A stretch of 45,781 nt of DNA from the NCBI GenBank assembly GCA_947504605.1, contig CANNJE010000009.1, forward strand, positions 1 through 45,781, read 5' to 3'. The notes under the pieces are model-generated. The model did not search any database. It was not told where the DNA came from and was given only the letters and a program-made list of their open reading frames with translations. The DNA is from Chitinophagaceae bacterium (GTDB lineage: Bacteria; Bacteroidota; Bacteroidia; Chitinophagales; Chitinophagaceae). Positions within the stretch are counted from its first letter, which is position 1. Every line of letters starts with the position of its first letter. Both the position numbers and the translations under genes were made by a program. Positions 37,216-45,398 of the stretch are shown here, piece after piece.

Positions 37216-38322
37216 ATGGAATTGTTAGCAATTAAGAAATCACCACTGTGGGCAAAGCACTTTATTGTATGGTTATTGTATTGCATTTTTATATTTGCTG
37301 TAAGTAAGTTTACGGAACCCACAAGTACTTTTCTAAAAGTTTTTTTTTCCGTACTTCCGTTCGCTATTGCTTTCTATATCATTATTTATTTTTTGGGCCT
37401 TAATAATTCAAAGAAAAATGTAAGTTGGGGAATTGCTACCTTTTTTATCATTTTTATTGTTTTGGGAACACTTGGCTATAGTTATTGGTATATTATTATG
37501 CCTCGTTTGGGAGTAACACTTTACAGAACTAGCGACATTAACTATTTTTTTTCGGAGGCGATATTGGGTTATGTTAAGTATTTTGCCTTCGCCGCCCTGT
37601 ATTTTTATATCCGGCAATATTTGAAACGTGAGAAGCAAATACACTTGTTGGAACAGGAAAAATTAGAACTCGAAAAACAGAAAATCCAGAACGAATTAGA
37701 AACAGCCATATTAAAGCAACAGGAATTAAAATTAAACCAGGAGAGACTTCAATACGAGTATGCATTCCTGCGGGCACAGATAAATCCTCATTTTTTGCAC
37801 AATACGCTTAATGTGCTCTTTTCCCAGGCATTGGATGTTTCTCAGGAGCTTGCAGATAATATCCTAAAATTGTCAGGTATGATGAGGTATTCATTGGAAA
37901 ATCTGGAGCAGGTTACCGGCAAAGTGCCTGTTGAAAAAGAACTGGAACAAATTAGAACTTTAATCGAAATAAATAATTTGCGTTTTGGGAATTCCAAGGC
38001 AATAACATTGGAAGTGGATGGTGAAGCAAGCGGTCAGACTGTTCCGCCACTTTCCCTTATTACAATTATTGAAAACGCATTGAAGTATGGTGATTTAAAA
38101 GATCCTGAAAATCCATTGGAGATAAAACTTATTTTAACTATGAATGAGGTTTATTTTTATTGCCGAAATAAGAAAAAAGAAAAAGCTGATAATCTTCCTT
38201 CTCTCAACATTGGAATTACCAACCTAAGCAAAAGGCTTGATGTTGCTTTTAAAGAAAAATATTCAATAAATGTTACAGATGAAAATGATTCATATATATT
38301 TGAACTCATAGTTAAAAGCTGA
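37216..38322 (+). CDS. LytS-type sensor histidine kinase
   Basis: A 368-residue inner-membrane kinase. Four hydrophobic segments lie at about 14-30, 42-61, 71-90 and 115-133, with only short loops outside, so it probably senses a membrane-borne or small lipophilic signal. A charged coiled coil (about 138-180) follows, then the His_kinase motif LRAQINPHFLHNTLNVLF with the likely phosphorylated His192. The C-terminal ATPase part shows IENALKYG and GITNLSKRL. It ends four bases before the regulator gene, its evident partner. Confidence 0.92.
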   Translation: MELLAIKKSPLWAKHFIVWLLYCIFIFAVSKFTEPTSTFLKVFFSVLPFAIAFYIIIYFLGLNNSKKNVSWGIATFFIIFIVLGTLGYSYWYIIMPRLGVTLYRTSDINYFFSEAILGYVKYFAFAALYFYIRQYLKREKQIHLLEQEKLELEKQKIQNELETAILKQQELKLNQERLQYEYAFLRAQINPHFLHNTLNVLFSQALDVSQELADNILKLSGMMRYSLENLEQVTGKVPVEKELEQIRTLIEINNLRFGNSKAITLEVDGEASGQTVPPLSLITIIENALKYGDLKDPENPLEIKLILTMNEVYFYCRNKKKEKADNLPSLNIGITNLSKRLDVAFKEKYSINVTDENDSYIFELIVKS

Positions 38323-38326
38323 ACCG

Positions 38327-39052
38327 ATGATCAAATGTATAATAATAGATGATGAACAACCAGCAATACATGTGCTGGAAAATTACGTCAGGAAAATACC
38401 ATTTCTGCAATTGGTGGGCACAGCAACAAATCCTTTGGACGGAATAGCAATGATAGCAAGCTGCCAGGCAGAACTAGTGTTCCTGGATATTCAGATGGAC
38501 GAAATGAATGGGATCGACATTTTTAAAATTTTGCCGGCTAATGTAAAAGTCATATTCTGTACAGCATTCTCTGAGTTCGCTGTGGCAAGCTACGACCTGA
38601 ACGCTGTAGATTATCTTATGAAACCAATACCATTTGATCGATTTGCTAAAGCAATTATGAAGATCAAGCCTGTTAATAATACAAGCCTGATAAATGAAGC
38701 GGAAGACATTTCTAATGATTACATTTTTGTTAAAACGGAGCAAAAAGGGAAAATGTTAAAGATAGATTTAGATGATATTGATTTTATTGAAGCCATGAAT
38801 AATTATATTGCTTTTTACAGAGGAACATCTAAAACATTGGTTTACTCTTCTATGAAGGAAATAGAAGGACACTTGCCGTGTAATAAATTTATGCGGATTC
38901 ACAAATCATATATAATAGCAATAAGTAAAATAGTATCGGTTAATAACAACTGTATAATACTAAGGAACCGTTCTGAGCAAATTCCAATAAGCAATACTTA
39001 CAAAACAGCATTTATGCAAGTGCTAACGAATAAGGTACTAAATGGAAACTGA
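38327..39052 (+). CDS. LytTR-family response regulator
   Basis: A 241-residue regulator. The receiver domain (1-120) has Asp8/Asp9, the phosphorylation site Asp54 (LVFLDIQMDEMNG) and KPIPFDR. The DNA-binding LytTR domain (about 130-238) has FIEAMNNYIAFYRG, MRIHKSYIIA and LRNRSEQIPISNTYKTAFMQVL. LytTR proteins bind pairs of direct repeats two helical turns apart, which is what the four sites in this island show. Two fragments of the same C-terminus recur at 40736 and 45664. It is co-transcribed with the kinase. Confidence 0.93.
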   Translation: MIKCIIIDDEQPAIHVLENYVRKIPFLQLVGTATNPLDGIAMIASCQAELVFLDIQMDEMNGIDIFKILPANVKVIFCTAFSEFAVASYDLNAVDYLMKPIPFDRFAKAIMKIKPVNNTSLINEAEDISNDYIFVKTEQKGKMLKIDLDDIDFIEAMNNYIAFYRGTSKTLVYSSMKEIEGHLPCNKFMRIHKSYIIAISKIVSVNNNCIILRNRSEQIPISNTYKTAFMQVLTNKVLNGN

Positions 39053-39146
39053 TTTTAGTTGTATTGTCGTTTGCTATAGCATTTTTTTTTACTTTTTTTC
39101 CTTGTAAATTCTCACTCCACGCCATTTATTTATCACAAAACTATAA

Positions 39147-39218
39147 TTTCACATATAGCAAACGCTGTTTCACATAACAGCTTTTTCCCGTTCGGTTATA
39201 TAAACAATATTGCATCGT
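39147..39218 (+). promoter_or_regulatory. LytTR-type control site A and promoter
   Basis: TTTCACATA at 39147-39155 and 39168-39176, exactly 21 bp apart, joined by TAGCAAACGC. Then comes a conserved CTTTTTCCC...ATAAACAATATTGCATCG segment, probably the core promoter (TATTG in place of TTTG). It lies about 65 bases before the gene at 39283. The ATACAG...CAAACTTCAAAG stretch after it is shared with site C. Confidence 0.75.
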
Positions 39219-39282
39219 GGCAAAAATAATACAGCATTTCAAACTTCAAAGTTTTCAAAAGCAGTTATTTATAAATTAAATT

Positions 39283-39768
39283 ATGAAAAAAAAGTGCTTT
39301 TTAGTTTTTGCCCTTTTCATATCATCAATTATTATTTCATATTCTCAGTTTAAAGAATTTAGCTTTTCCGAAATTCATCTTAACAGTAAAAAAAGCACAC
39401 GCATTTTTATTACTGCTTTATGGTGTTCCCCATGCATGGGTAAATACAAGGTAGTCAACCGACAATTTAAAGAAGACACAAGTTTCAATAATATAGTAAT
39501 ATTTGATGCTAGTGGGTTTAAAGTCAGTAAACTTTCTAAAGTGGAACCTAACTATTACGATAGTTTAAAATCATTTTTAATTCCATATAAATACTATGGT
39601 TCAAATGGATTTATTGTTACTAATTTGCCAACAAAAGCTTTGGGGAAATTTATTACTGACCTGAAATTTATCTATCCCAATAATAGAGGGTTGGATAAAT
39701 TCTGGTATGGTGATATCTTGTTAATTTCATCTGAAGGGATTCTGACATTTGAAAAGGTAAAAAGATAG
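39283..39768 (+). CDS. Exported thioredoxin-like protein
   Basis: A 161-residue protein with a signal peptide (MKKKCFLVFALFISSIIISYSQ). A thioredoxin-type CxxC is at Cys48-Ser-Pro-Cys51 within RIFITALWCSPCMGKYKVVNRQF. Later segments (NNIVIFDASGF, FIVTNLPTKALGK, GDILLISSEG) fit a short thioredoxin fold. It is the first gene behind control site A. It might help fold the cysteine-containing exported proteins nearby. Family assignment is by motif only. Confidence 0.65.
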   Translation: MKKKCFLVFALFISSIIISYSQFKEFSFSEIHLNSKKSTRIFITALWCSPCMGKYKVVNRQFKEDTSFNNIVIFDASGFKVSKLSKVEPNYYDSLKSFLIPYKYYGSNGFIVTNLPTKALGKFITDLKFIYPNNRGLDKFWYGDILLISSEGILTFEKVKR

Positions 39769-39879
39769 ATTTAGAAGCGTTCTGAAAATAAATTTCTTTG
39801 ATATTTGTTTTTTATTTCAATTGGCAAATCAAAACCGTAATCTCATTTGCTAAAACAATCGAAATTAAGTATCGATTAA

Positions 39880-40077
39880 TTTCGATATAGAGGTTGGTTT
39901 AGCGCCCTTGTAAGTGGAGTTAAATGTGCATTAGGTACAGTTGGTGGTGCAGCTTTGGGAGGACTGGCTGGAGCTGCAGTTGGAACAGTAACTCTGCCTG
40001 TTTTTGGAACAGTTTCTGGTGCAGCTATTGGGGTATATGGCGGAGCAATGGCAGGAGCTGCAGCTTCATGTTTTTAA
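39880..40077 (+). pseudogene. Tail fragment of a glycine-zipper bacteriocin-like protein
   Basis: An open stretch of 65 codons without a credible start codon; a TAA lies directly before it at 39877. It reads RYRGWFSALVSGVKCALG, then a run of GxxxG-type hydrophobic segments (GGAALGGLAGAAVG, VSGAAIGVYGGAMAG) and ends ASCF. This resembles the tails of the proteins at 41139 and 44609 and class II bacteriocins in general. The N-terminal part seems deleted. The small membrane protein gene follows after 11 bases. Confidence 0.65.
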
Positions 40078-40088
40078 AAAAATTAAAT

Positions 40089-40265
40089 ATGGAAAATAGA
40101 CTTTTTATCATTTTAGCAGCTTTCATAGCATCAGCTTTAATTTTCATCTATACGTTAGATAAAAAAAATGGCTTTCAGATTACGCTGAGTAGTTTAAGTG
40201 TTTTGATGTTTGGATTCTTGCTATTTTCCTTCTTGAAAAAAAATAGAAAACTGCGAAATAAATAA
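40089..40265 (+). CDS. Small two-helix membrane protein, immunity-like
   Basis: A 58-residue protein with two hydrophobic helices (FIILAAFIASALIFIYTL and a second from about residue 32) and a basic end (KKNRKLRNK). It directly follows the bacteriocin-like tail fragment. A similar 59-residue protein follows the related gene at 44609. Size, topology and position match immunity proteins of small bacteriocins, but sequence homology cannot be claimed. Confidence 0.6.
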   Translation: MENRLFIILAAFIASALIFIYTLDKKNGFQITLSSLSVLMFGFLLFSFLKKNRKLRNK

Positions 40266-40555
40266 AAGCAACTTTCATTTATGTATTTTAATTAATTACA
40301 AAATGAAACTTAATGTTTTCATTGTATAGTTTTAATATTTCTTTTTTTGGGTTCTCATCTGGTTTTCTTTCCAAATTCCTTAAACAAATTTGGCTTAGAT
40401 AGGTATAAAGAACCAAAAAAAATTGAACAAGTTGCTATGTAAATTTTGTTGATGGTCGCTAAGAAATTTGTAATCTATAAATACTTTAATGAATCAAATT
40501 AATTTTAATTGCATTATACTTTTTAGAACTTTATAAGTTCAAGTAATAAGTGCAT
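40266..40555. other. Decayed coding remnants, no intact gene
   Basis: About 290 AT-rich bases. An ATG at about 40302 opens a frame that stops after eight codons. A fragment GSHLVFFPNSLNKFGLDRYKEPKKIEQ can be read at about 40350-40443. These look like leftovers of an earlier cassette. Confidence 0.4.
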
Positions 40556-40651
40556 TTTTTGACTAATCAAAGTTTATTAATACTGGGTATAATTTTCGGT
40601 TTGATTTCAACACTGATACAATACCTAAGGGCAAAAAAAAGAAAAATGTAA
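40556..40651 (+). pseudogene. 3' half of a small membrane protein gene
   Basis: It reads FLTNQSLLILGIIFGLISTLIQYLRAKKRKM-stop, nearly the same as the second half of the intact protein at 45399-45578. The first half is missing. Confidence 0.8.
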
Positions 40652-40735
40652 GACGGAATCCTCTCAAGCAAGGTTTCATGTAACATGGAACCTTGCAGTG
40701 GGGATCTTAGGCAAATAGAAATAGAGCCAAGGTGT

Positions 40736-40842
40736 GGGATAAAGCTTAAAAATCGTGCAGAGCAATCCCTTTAAGCAATACATATAGAGAGGCATTTATG
40801 AAAGTGCTAAATAATAGCATGTTAAACGGAAGGCGCATTTAG
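40736..40842 (+). pseudogene. LytTR response-regulator C-terminal fragment, frameshifted
   Basis: It corresponds to LKNRAEQIPLSNTYREAFMKVLNNSMLNG, matching LRNRSEQIPISNTYKTAFMQVL of the intact regulator. One A is missing in GAGCAATCCC compared with copy 2. Site B follows about 75 bases downstream, just as site A follows the intact regulator. Confidence 0.8.
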
Positions 40843-40918
40843 ATGCTAAAAGTCTCGTATTCCCTATTTTATGGTTGATTCCTTCGTTCCAATCAATAGG
40901 CTTTGGAGGCTAATTTTA

Positions 40919-40991
40919 TTTCACATATAGCAAATGCTATTTCACATAACAGATTTTTCCCTATAGTTTATAAGAACAATATTGCAGCGTT
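40919..40991 (+). promoter_or_regulatory. LytTR-type control site B and promoter
   Basis: TTTCACATA at 40919-40927 and 40940-40948, 21 bp apart, joined by TAGCAAATGC. TTTTTCCCTATAGTTTATAAGAACAATATTGCAGCG follows. It lies about 150-190 bases upstream of the exported protein at 41139; the leader between them has no ORF. Confidence 0.75.
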
Positions 40992-41138
40992 AGTAGAAAT
41001 GAGCAGCGAGAATTAACAGCTAAAAGTGCTTTAGTGTATAGACAAATTCTAGACAATCGGTAAACACTAATCTCTGTTAACCTGGCTACACTTTACTAAA
41101 AATGCAATAGATTTTTTATAAACCTAAAATTTACAACA

Positions 41139-41960
41139 ATGAAAAAAGTATTTCTATTTTTTATTGCAAGTATGCTGATGTTTTTGGCTGGCTTTTCACA
41201 AACAGCAGATTTAAACGTAGGAATAAAACACAATCAGGTTGTGGATTACCTGAATTCTTACGATTTTACAGGGAAAACTCAGGATGACTTTTTAGATGAT
41301 GTGTTTTATTATACTGGAAAACTATATGATAACAACGCTTTCCCTGCTGGAAAAGGAGGGATTTGGGGAGAGATATGGTTTTGTGGGAAAGGGAACCCTG
41401 GAGATGAAACGAGGTTTCAAACCTATGAATCAGTAACTAATGCTTTAGCAGTAGAAGGGAAAATCAGTGTTACTTCAAAAGATTTTCTTAACTCATTAAT
41501 GTCTCAAACAGAAAATACTCCAGACTATAATTCTTTTATCTCCACAATTACCCAACTTGAGAATGGTTATAACATTGCAAGCCTGCCGGAGACAGAAAGA
41601 AATATAGTACAAGGGGCTATTTCTGTTTCTAAACAAAGCGCCGCTTACTGGAATAACTATTACTCTTCCACCGAAACCACTCCTGAAACATTAGGGCGAT
41701 TCAACGTAAGATGTTTCTTCTGTGTTTTAAAAAATGATGTGAAGGGGGCTATAATTGGTTTTTTAATTGGAAATTGCATTTGCAAAAAACTGGGAATTCC
41801 TAACCCTCAGATATGTGGTGCAGTAGGTGCAACAGTTTTTGGTGCGTTGTATTCATGGGCGGCTAAGGTTTGCCCAGATGTTTGTAACAGATGCAAGAAA
41901 CCAAGCCCCGGTTCTTATCCTTCCTGGATTTGCCGTTTACCTTTTCTTTATTGGCCGTAA
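41139..41960 (+). CDS. Exported protein with glycine/cysteine-rich hydrophobic tail
   Basis: A 273-residue protein with a signal peptide (MKKVFLFFIASMLMFLAGFSQ). The mature N-terminus LNVGIKHNQVVDYL is like LNIGEEHNKRVLEL of the protein at 44609, and ISVSKQSAAYW is like IKVTKSSAYLW, so the two are related. From about residue 200 the tail is hydrophobic and Cys-rich (CFFCVLKNDVKGAIIGFLIGNCICKK ... AVGATVFGALYSWAAKVCPDVCNRC), with GxxxG spacing seen in pore-forming bacteriocins. It stands behind control site B, with three barrel genes after it. A toxin or surface role is inferred. Confidence 0.65.
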   Translation: MKKVFLFFIASMLMFLAGFSQTADLNVGIKHNQVVDYLNSYDFTGKTQDDFLDDVFYYTGKLYDNNAFPAGKGGIWGEIWFCGKGNPGDETRFQTYESVTNALAVEGKISVTSKDFLNSLMSQTENTPDYNSFISTITQLENGYNIASLPETERNIVQGAISVSKQSAAYWNNYYSSTETTPETLGRFNVRCFFCVLKNDVKGAIIGFLIGNCICKKLGIPNPQICGAVGATVFGALYSWAAKVCPDVCNRCKKPSPGSYPSWICRLPFLYWP

Positions 41961-41996
41961 GCTACTAAATTTATACAATTATATATTTCAATTACT

Positions 41997-42027
41997 AACT
42001 GAGGTATTTGTATCAAATACCTCAGTT
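41997..42027. terminator. Perfect 14-bp hairpin after the exported-protein gene
   Basis: AACTGAGGTATTTG, loop TAT, CAAATACCTCAGTT. The stem is perfect but no T-run follows. It lies between the stop at 41960 and the barrel gene at 42043, so it may block or limit transcription or protect the upstream mRNA end. Confidence 0.6.
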
Positions 42028-42042
42028 AATAAAACAAACAAT

Positions 42043-42687
42043 ATGCGGTACTTACCATTTTTCGTTGCTATTATTTTATTTTCGAGCCACATATCAGCAC
42101 AACAGAGAGTAAATAAGTTTTCGGTTAACTTAATAACCAATTTATATTCTTATGGTGATGGGCAAGGCCACTTGAATAACGTGGTTAGGCTTGCAGAAGA
42201 TATAAATTTTAGATATAAAACTTATGACACTATTAAAGGTAAAGGAATGATTTATGAACTGGCAGTAGCAGACAGGCAAGGATACTATAAAAATGTATTA
42301 GCTGGAAATAGTGTTTTAGAAGTGAGTGATTTGTATGCCAATGCAAACTTTATTTTTCCTGTATTTATAATTCGTAAAAAAAATATGGAACACTTTTTTG
42401 GTGCAGGGCTTGGGATAGGCACACTTATAAGCAGAGATTATGCGGATGAAACCAATACCGTCTTACCCTATAATTTAACTAGTTTAAAAGAGGTTAAATT
42501 TGGCTGTTATTGGACAAGTGCATTAATATTAGATTACGAATACAATTTTAATCTTTCAAAAAAAGTAGGATTTAGCCTGGGGCTTCGTTATACAACTTCA
42601 ACGCCGGTGCATAGCGGAAATCTTACTTATACAACCTCTCAGGGTACAAGTATTGGGTTTAAGTATGGTTTATTTTTTAAGTTATGA
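42043..42687 (+). CDS. Outer-membrane beta-barrel protein 1
   Basis: A 214-residue protein. The ATG at 42043 gives a signal peptide (MRYLPFFVAIILFSSHISAQ); the longer open frame upstream overlaps the previous gene. Strand-like segments include KFSVNLITNLYSYG, FFGAGLGIGTLIS, YWTSALILDYEYNF and a C-terminal SIGFKYGLFFKL ending in a typical barrel strand. The family is not recognised. It may help export, receive or resist the neighbouring secreted protein. Confidence 0.65.
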   Translation: MRYLPFFVAIILFSSHISAQQRVNKFSVNLITNLYSYGDGQGHLNNVVRLAEDINFRYKTYDTIKGKGMIYELAVADRQGYYKNVLAGNSVLEVSDLYANANFIFPVFIIRKKNMEHFFGAGLGIGTLISRDYADETNTVLPYNLTSLKEVKFGCYWTSALILDYEYNFNLSKKVGFSLGLRYTTSTPVHSGNLTYTTSQGTSIGFKYGLFFKL

Positions 42688-42782
42688 TAAACGAATGGGA
42701 ATGGATTTTTCGAACTTTACGAAATAAATTAAAGATGGTTTATTGCAAAAGCATATGCATATGAGAACAAGCGGATACTAAT

Positions 42783-43577
42783 ATGAATAAGTTTAAACTT
42801 TTATCCCTTTTAGTATTTTCTTTGGCTGTAACCATTAACAGTTACAGCCAAAGATTATACATTTTACCAAATCTCGGTTTGCAATTGTCTGGTATTTCAC
42901 ATAAAGTTGGTTCAAAAAATTCCGATTTTTATGTTTCAATCCCCACCTTTCAATTAGCGTATGGATTAGATTTGTTTTATCAAAAAAAAAGCCAAAAGTA
43001 CAAATTATCAATTTACGATAATATACTCGGATATTCTTATAAAGTAATTCCGTACAATAATATTTTTATTGGCCACTATGAATTATCCCATTATACTTCT
43101 ATTGATAATTTACAATTGTCATTAAGTAAAGTGTTTGAGAAGAAGCTTATAGGCAAATTCCCATTTAACTCAAAAATTCAATTCAACCTGTCATCTGGAA
43201 TTGGCATTGATATTAATAACACAAAGGCATACTACAAAGAACAATTTTATGACAAGCATTTTTATATTGAACATCAAACCATCGGTTTTGTACTACAATA
43301 CCTTGGAACAGACGACACAATTTATCGAAAATCAAGTGTAGGACTATTTTTAATTAATGATGTTGGTTTTGACATTTTTTCTAAGAGGAAAAAAAGAATC
43401 CTGACATTTTCGATTTTTTATAAGTTGGGGTTTTTAAATATGGCTAAAACAGAGGTTACTTATTATTATGGCGATGTGGGTAATCCTGCCAGCGAGAAGA
43501 GATACAAACAACAAGTAGCCACAAAAGGAACGAATTTTGGTTTTAAAATTGGTATCCCAATAACTATTAAAAAATAA
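42783..43577 (+). CDS. Outer-membrane beta-barrel protein 2
   Basis: A 264-residue protein with a signal peptide ending near NSYSQ. Segments such as LYILPNLGLQLSG, FQLAYGLDLFYQKK, IQFNLSSGIGIDI, TFSIFYKLGFLNM and the final NFGFKIGIPITIKK alternate like barrel strands. Its signal-peptide region contains a perfect 13-bp inverted repeat (42820-42853). It ends three bases before the next gene, so the two are co-transcribed. Confidence 0.65.
   Translation: MNKFKLLSLLVFSLAVTINSYSQRLYILPNLGLQLSGISHKVGSKNSDFYVSIPTFQLAYGLDLFYQKKSQKYKLSIYDNILGYSYKVIPYNNIFIGHYELSHYTSIDNLQLSLSKVFEKKLIGKFPFNSKIQFNLSSGIGIDINNTKAYYKEQFYDKHFYIEHQTIGFVLQYLGTDDTIYRKSSVGLFLINDVGFDIFSKRKKRILTFSIFYKLGFLNMAKTEVTYYYGDVGNPASEKRYKQQVATKGTNFGFKIGIPITIKK
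42820..42853. repeat. Perfect 13-bp inverted repeat inside the barrel 2 signal sequence
   Basis: CTTTGGCTGTAAC (42820-42832) and GTTACAGCCAAAG (42841-42853) with an 8-base loop. It lies 38 bases into the coding sequence and would form a stable mRNA hairpin soon after the start codon. Confidence 0.6.
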
Positions 43578-43580
43578 ACA

Positions 43581-44099
43581 ATGAAAAAAATATTTTTTTG
43601 CATCCTCGTTCTAATACTTACAAATTCCACATTTGCACAAAAGAAGACTGTTGAAATGAGTGCTGGTCCTACAATTGACCTTAATTTTAATATGTACTAT
43701 AAACATTCTATTGGTGCATCCTTTAAGGCAAGATATAACGTTGGTAAATTAGGGGCAATTATTGGAGATGTTACCTATTTGGTTCAAAAACCTAAGCCAG
43801 GCACTCCAGTCATTATTTCAAGTTTGAATATGCTAAATATTAAAATTGGGTATCTTTCTTACATTAACAATTCTCATGTTTTTGTACAAGCAGATGCAGG
43901 AGTTTCTCATTCTTCTTACAAGGGTAGCAATCCAGCTACCAGAATTGGGATTATAGGCGGTTTAGGGCTTGGATATTCATTTACTATTAACAGTAAAAAT
44001 AGTATAGACATTGCACCCAATTTAAATTATGTAGTGCAGCACAATGACAGTGGTGGCTGGTTACTTATAAATTTAGCTTATAGAATTAAGTTGAAATAG
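43581..44099 (+). CDS. Small outer-membrane beta-barrel protein 3
   Basis: A 172-residue protein with a signal peptide (MKKIFFCILVLILTNSTFAQ). VEMSAGPTIDLNFNMYY, GASFKARYNVGKLGAIIGDVTYLV, VFVQADAGVSHSSY and IGIIGGLGLGYSFTI, with the last strand LLINLAYRIKLK, fit a small eight-strand barrel. It is the third barrel in a row and starts three bases after the second. Specific function unknown. Confidence 0.65.
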   Translation: MKKIFFCILVLILTNSTFAQKKTVEMSAGPTIDLNFNMYYKHSIGASFKARYNVGKLGAIIGDVTYLVQKPKPGTPVIISSLNMLNIKIGYLSYINNSHVFVQADAGVSHSSYKGSNPATRIGIIGGLGLGYSFTINSKNSIDIAPNLNYVVQHNDSGGWLLINLAYRIKLK

Positions 44100-44317
44100 G
44101 GTAGTTCAAAAAATGACTTTATGTTTAGTATCATCACAGTAATCACTACAGATACAAAAGTTTCCCAGATACCTTGCTCAGCAAAAACTACTAAACCTTG
44201 TAGCCTCTCCTGATTTCATCTGTCATTGTTTATAGATCATTCCAGATTTTTTTTTCGTTAATAGGCCGCTATACTTAATATTATTCCAGCCACAATATTT
44301 TTTAGAATTCATAGTGA
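44100..44317. other. Gap with no recognisable gene
   Basis: About 220 bases between the third barrel gene and control site C. No credible ORF, tRNA or repeat shared with the other cassettes is seen. A T-rich run at about 44248 lacks a convincing stem. Confidence 0.4.
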
Positions 44318-44390
44318 TTTCACATATAGCAAACACTATTTCACATAACAGACTTTTATCGATAGTTTATAAAAACAATATTGCATCGTT
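44318..44390 (+). promoter_or_regulatory. LytTR-type control site C and promoter
   Basis: TTTCACATA at 44318-44326 and 44339-44347, 21 bp apart, joined by TAGCAAACAC. CTTTTATCGATAGTTTATAAAAACAATATTGCATCG follows, closely matching sites A and B. It is about 220 bases before the TTG at 44609. Confidence 0.75.
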
Positions 44391-44608
44391 AGTAAAAATG
44401 ATACAGAATCTCAAACTTCAAAGCGTTCAAAAAAGGTAACTATAAAACCCTTATATTAAGAACATTGAAGAATAGGAAGTGTAGAAATTTACCATTGGGC
44501 TTGAATTATTTCTGACTGCTTTGCCCAACCAGAAAAATAGCAAGGTAAGATACAGAGTTGAACTGTACATGAAATAAAATTCTTCAACATTTATTTAAAA
44601 ACTTACAA

Positions 44609-45388
44609 TTGAAAAATTTAATAATTTGTTTACTTGGGACACTGCTATGTTTAAACACATTTGCACAAAAATAAAATAATTGCAATTTGAACTTTTCCGA
44701 ATTAAATATTGGAGAAGAGCACAATAAAAGAGTGCTTGAATTATATGAAAATTTAGATGTAAATAATTTGGAAAATGGTTTATTGCAAATTAAATCAAAA
44801 GCAAAAAGCTTAAATTTTTCAACAGAGGGCTTGGGTGTATCTCAAGCGGATATTATGAAAATTGGGATAGAAGTTTCTGAAAATCTTTCAAAGTATAATA
44901 ATGATATTAGAAATTGGCCAGATGCCCCAATAAAAAAATCTGAAGCATATCCATATTTAGAACAGATTCTTTCAAATGTTGATAATATTATAAATATTGA
45001 AGATTTTAATAAAAAATTAGACTTGATAGAAATGCAAGCTAAAGCGAATTTAAGTTGCCAAGATTTGGATATTATTTTAGCTACAATTAAGGTTACCAAA
45101 AGCTCAGCATATCTTTGGGAACCAATTGAAATTGGAGGATATGGTTTGTTTGAAAAAAAATTCGGAATAACTAAAGAAGGAGTTGCTTCTCGAAAATCAT
45201 TTAGAGATCTTATTGCAGGTGTAATAACAGGAGATGCAAGTGCATTGAGTGCAAGTTTCTTAGCCATGGGTACTATGATTGCTGCAGGATTAAGTGTTCC
45301 AGGAGCAAATGTAGCAATTCTAACAGGCTTAGCAATAGATGCAGCTATCGGATCTGCATGTGGAGGATTTATGGCATGGTTTAGTTAA
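44609..45388 (+). pseudogene. Exported glycine-zipper protein, signal peptide cut off by in-frame stop
   Basis: A TTG at 44609 opens a signal peptide (KNLIICLLGTLLCLNTFAQ), but TAA at 44672-44674 interrupts the frame five residues before NFSELNIGEEHN. The same frame then runs to 45388 and could start again at a TTG at 44687 (233 residues). The mature part is related to the protein at 41139, with shared LNxGxxHN and KxSAaYW motifs. It ends in hydrophobic glycine-rich segments (MIAAGLSVPGANVAILTGLAIDAAIGSACGGFMAWF). Without its signal peptide it would not be exported, so it is probably inactive unless the stop is read through or is a sequence error. Confidence 0.7.
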
Positions 45389-45398
45389 ACTTTATATT

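Larger units (their letters stand above)
40556..40852 (+). repeat. Long direct repeat, copy 1 (about 297 bp)
   Basis: Nearly identical to 45483-45781 with a few substitutions and two single-base deletions. It holds the end of the small membrane protein gene, a hairpin (GCAAGGTTTCATG...CATGGAACCTTGC) and a response-regulator fragment. Copy 2 runs to the window edge, so the repeat may be longer. Confidence 0.92.

Noticed and set aside
39066-39090. Terminator after the response regulator
   Set aside because: A TGCTATAGCA palindrome precedes a T-run, but the stem is only three to five pairs, too weak to call. Its TATAGCAAACG core on the other strand resembles the control-site spacer, which may be chance.
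41827-42042. 72-codon upstream extension of barrel protein 1
   Set aside because: It overlaps the preceding gene in another frame and would bury the clear signal peptide that starts at 42043.
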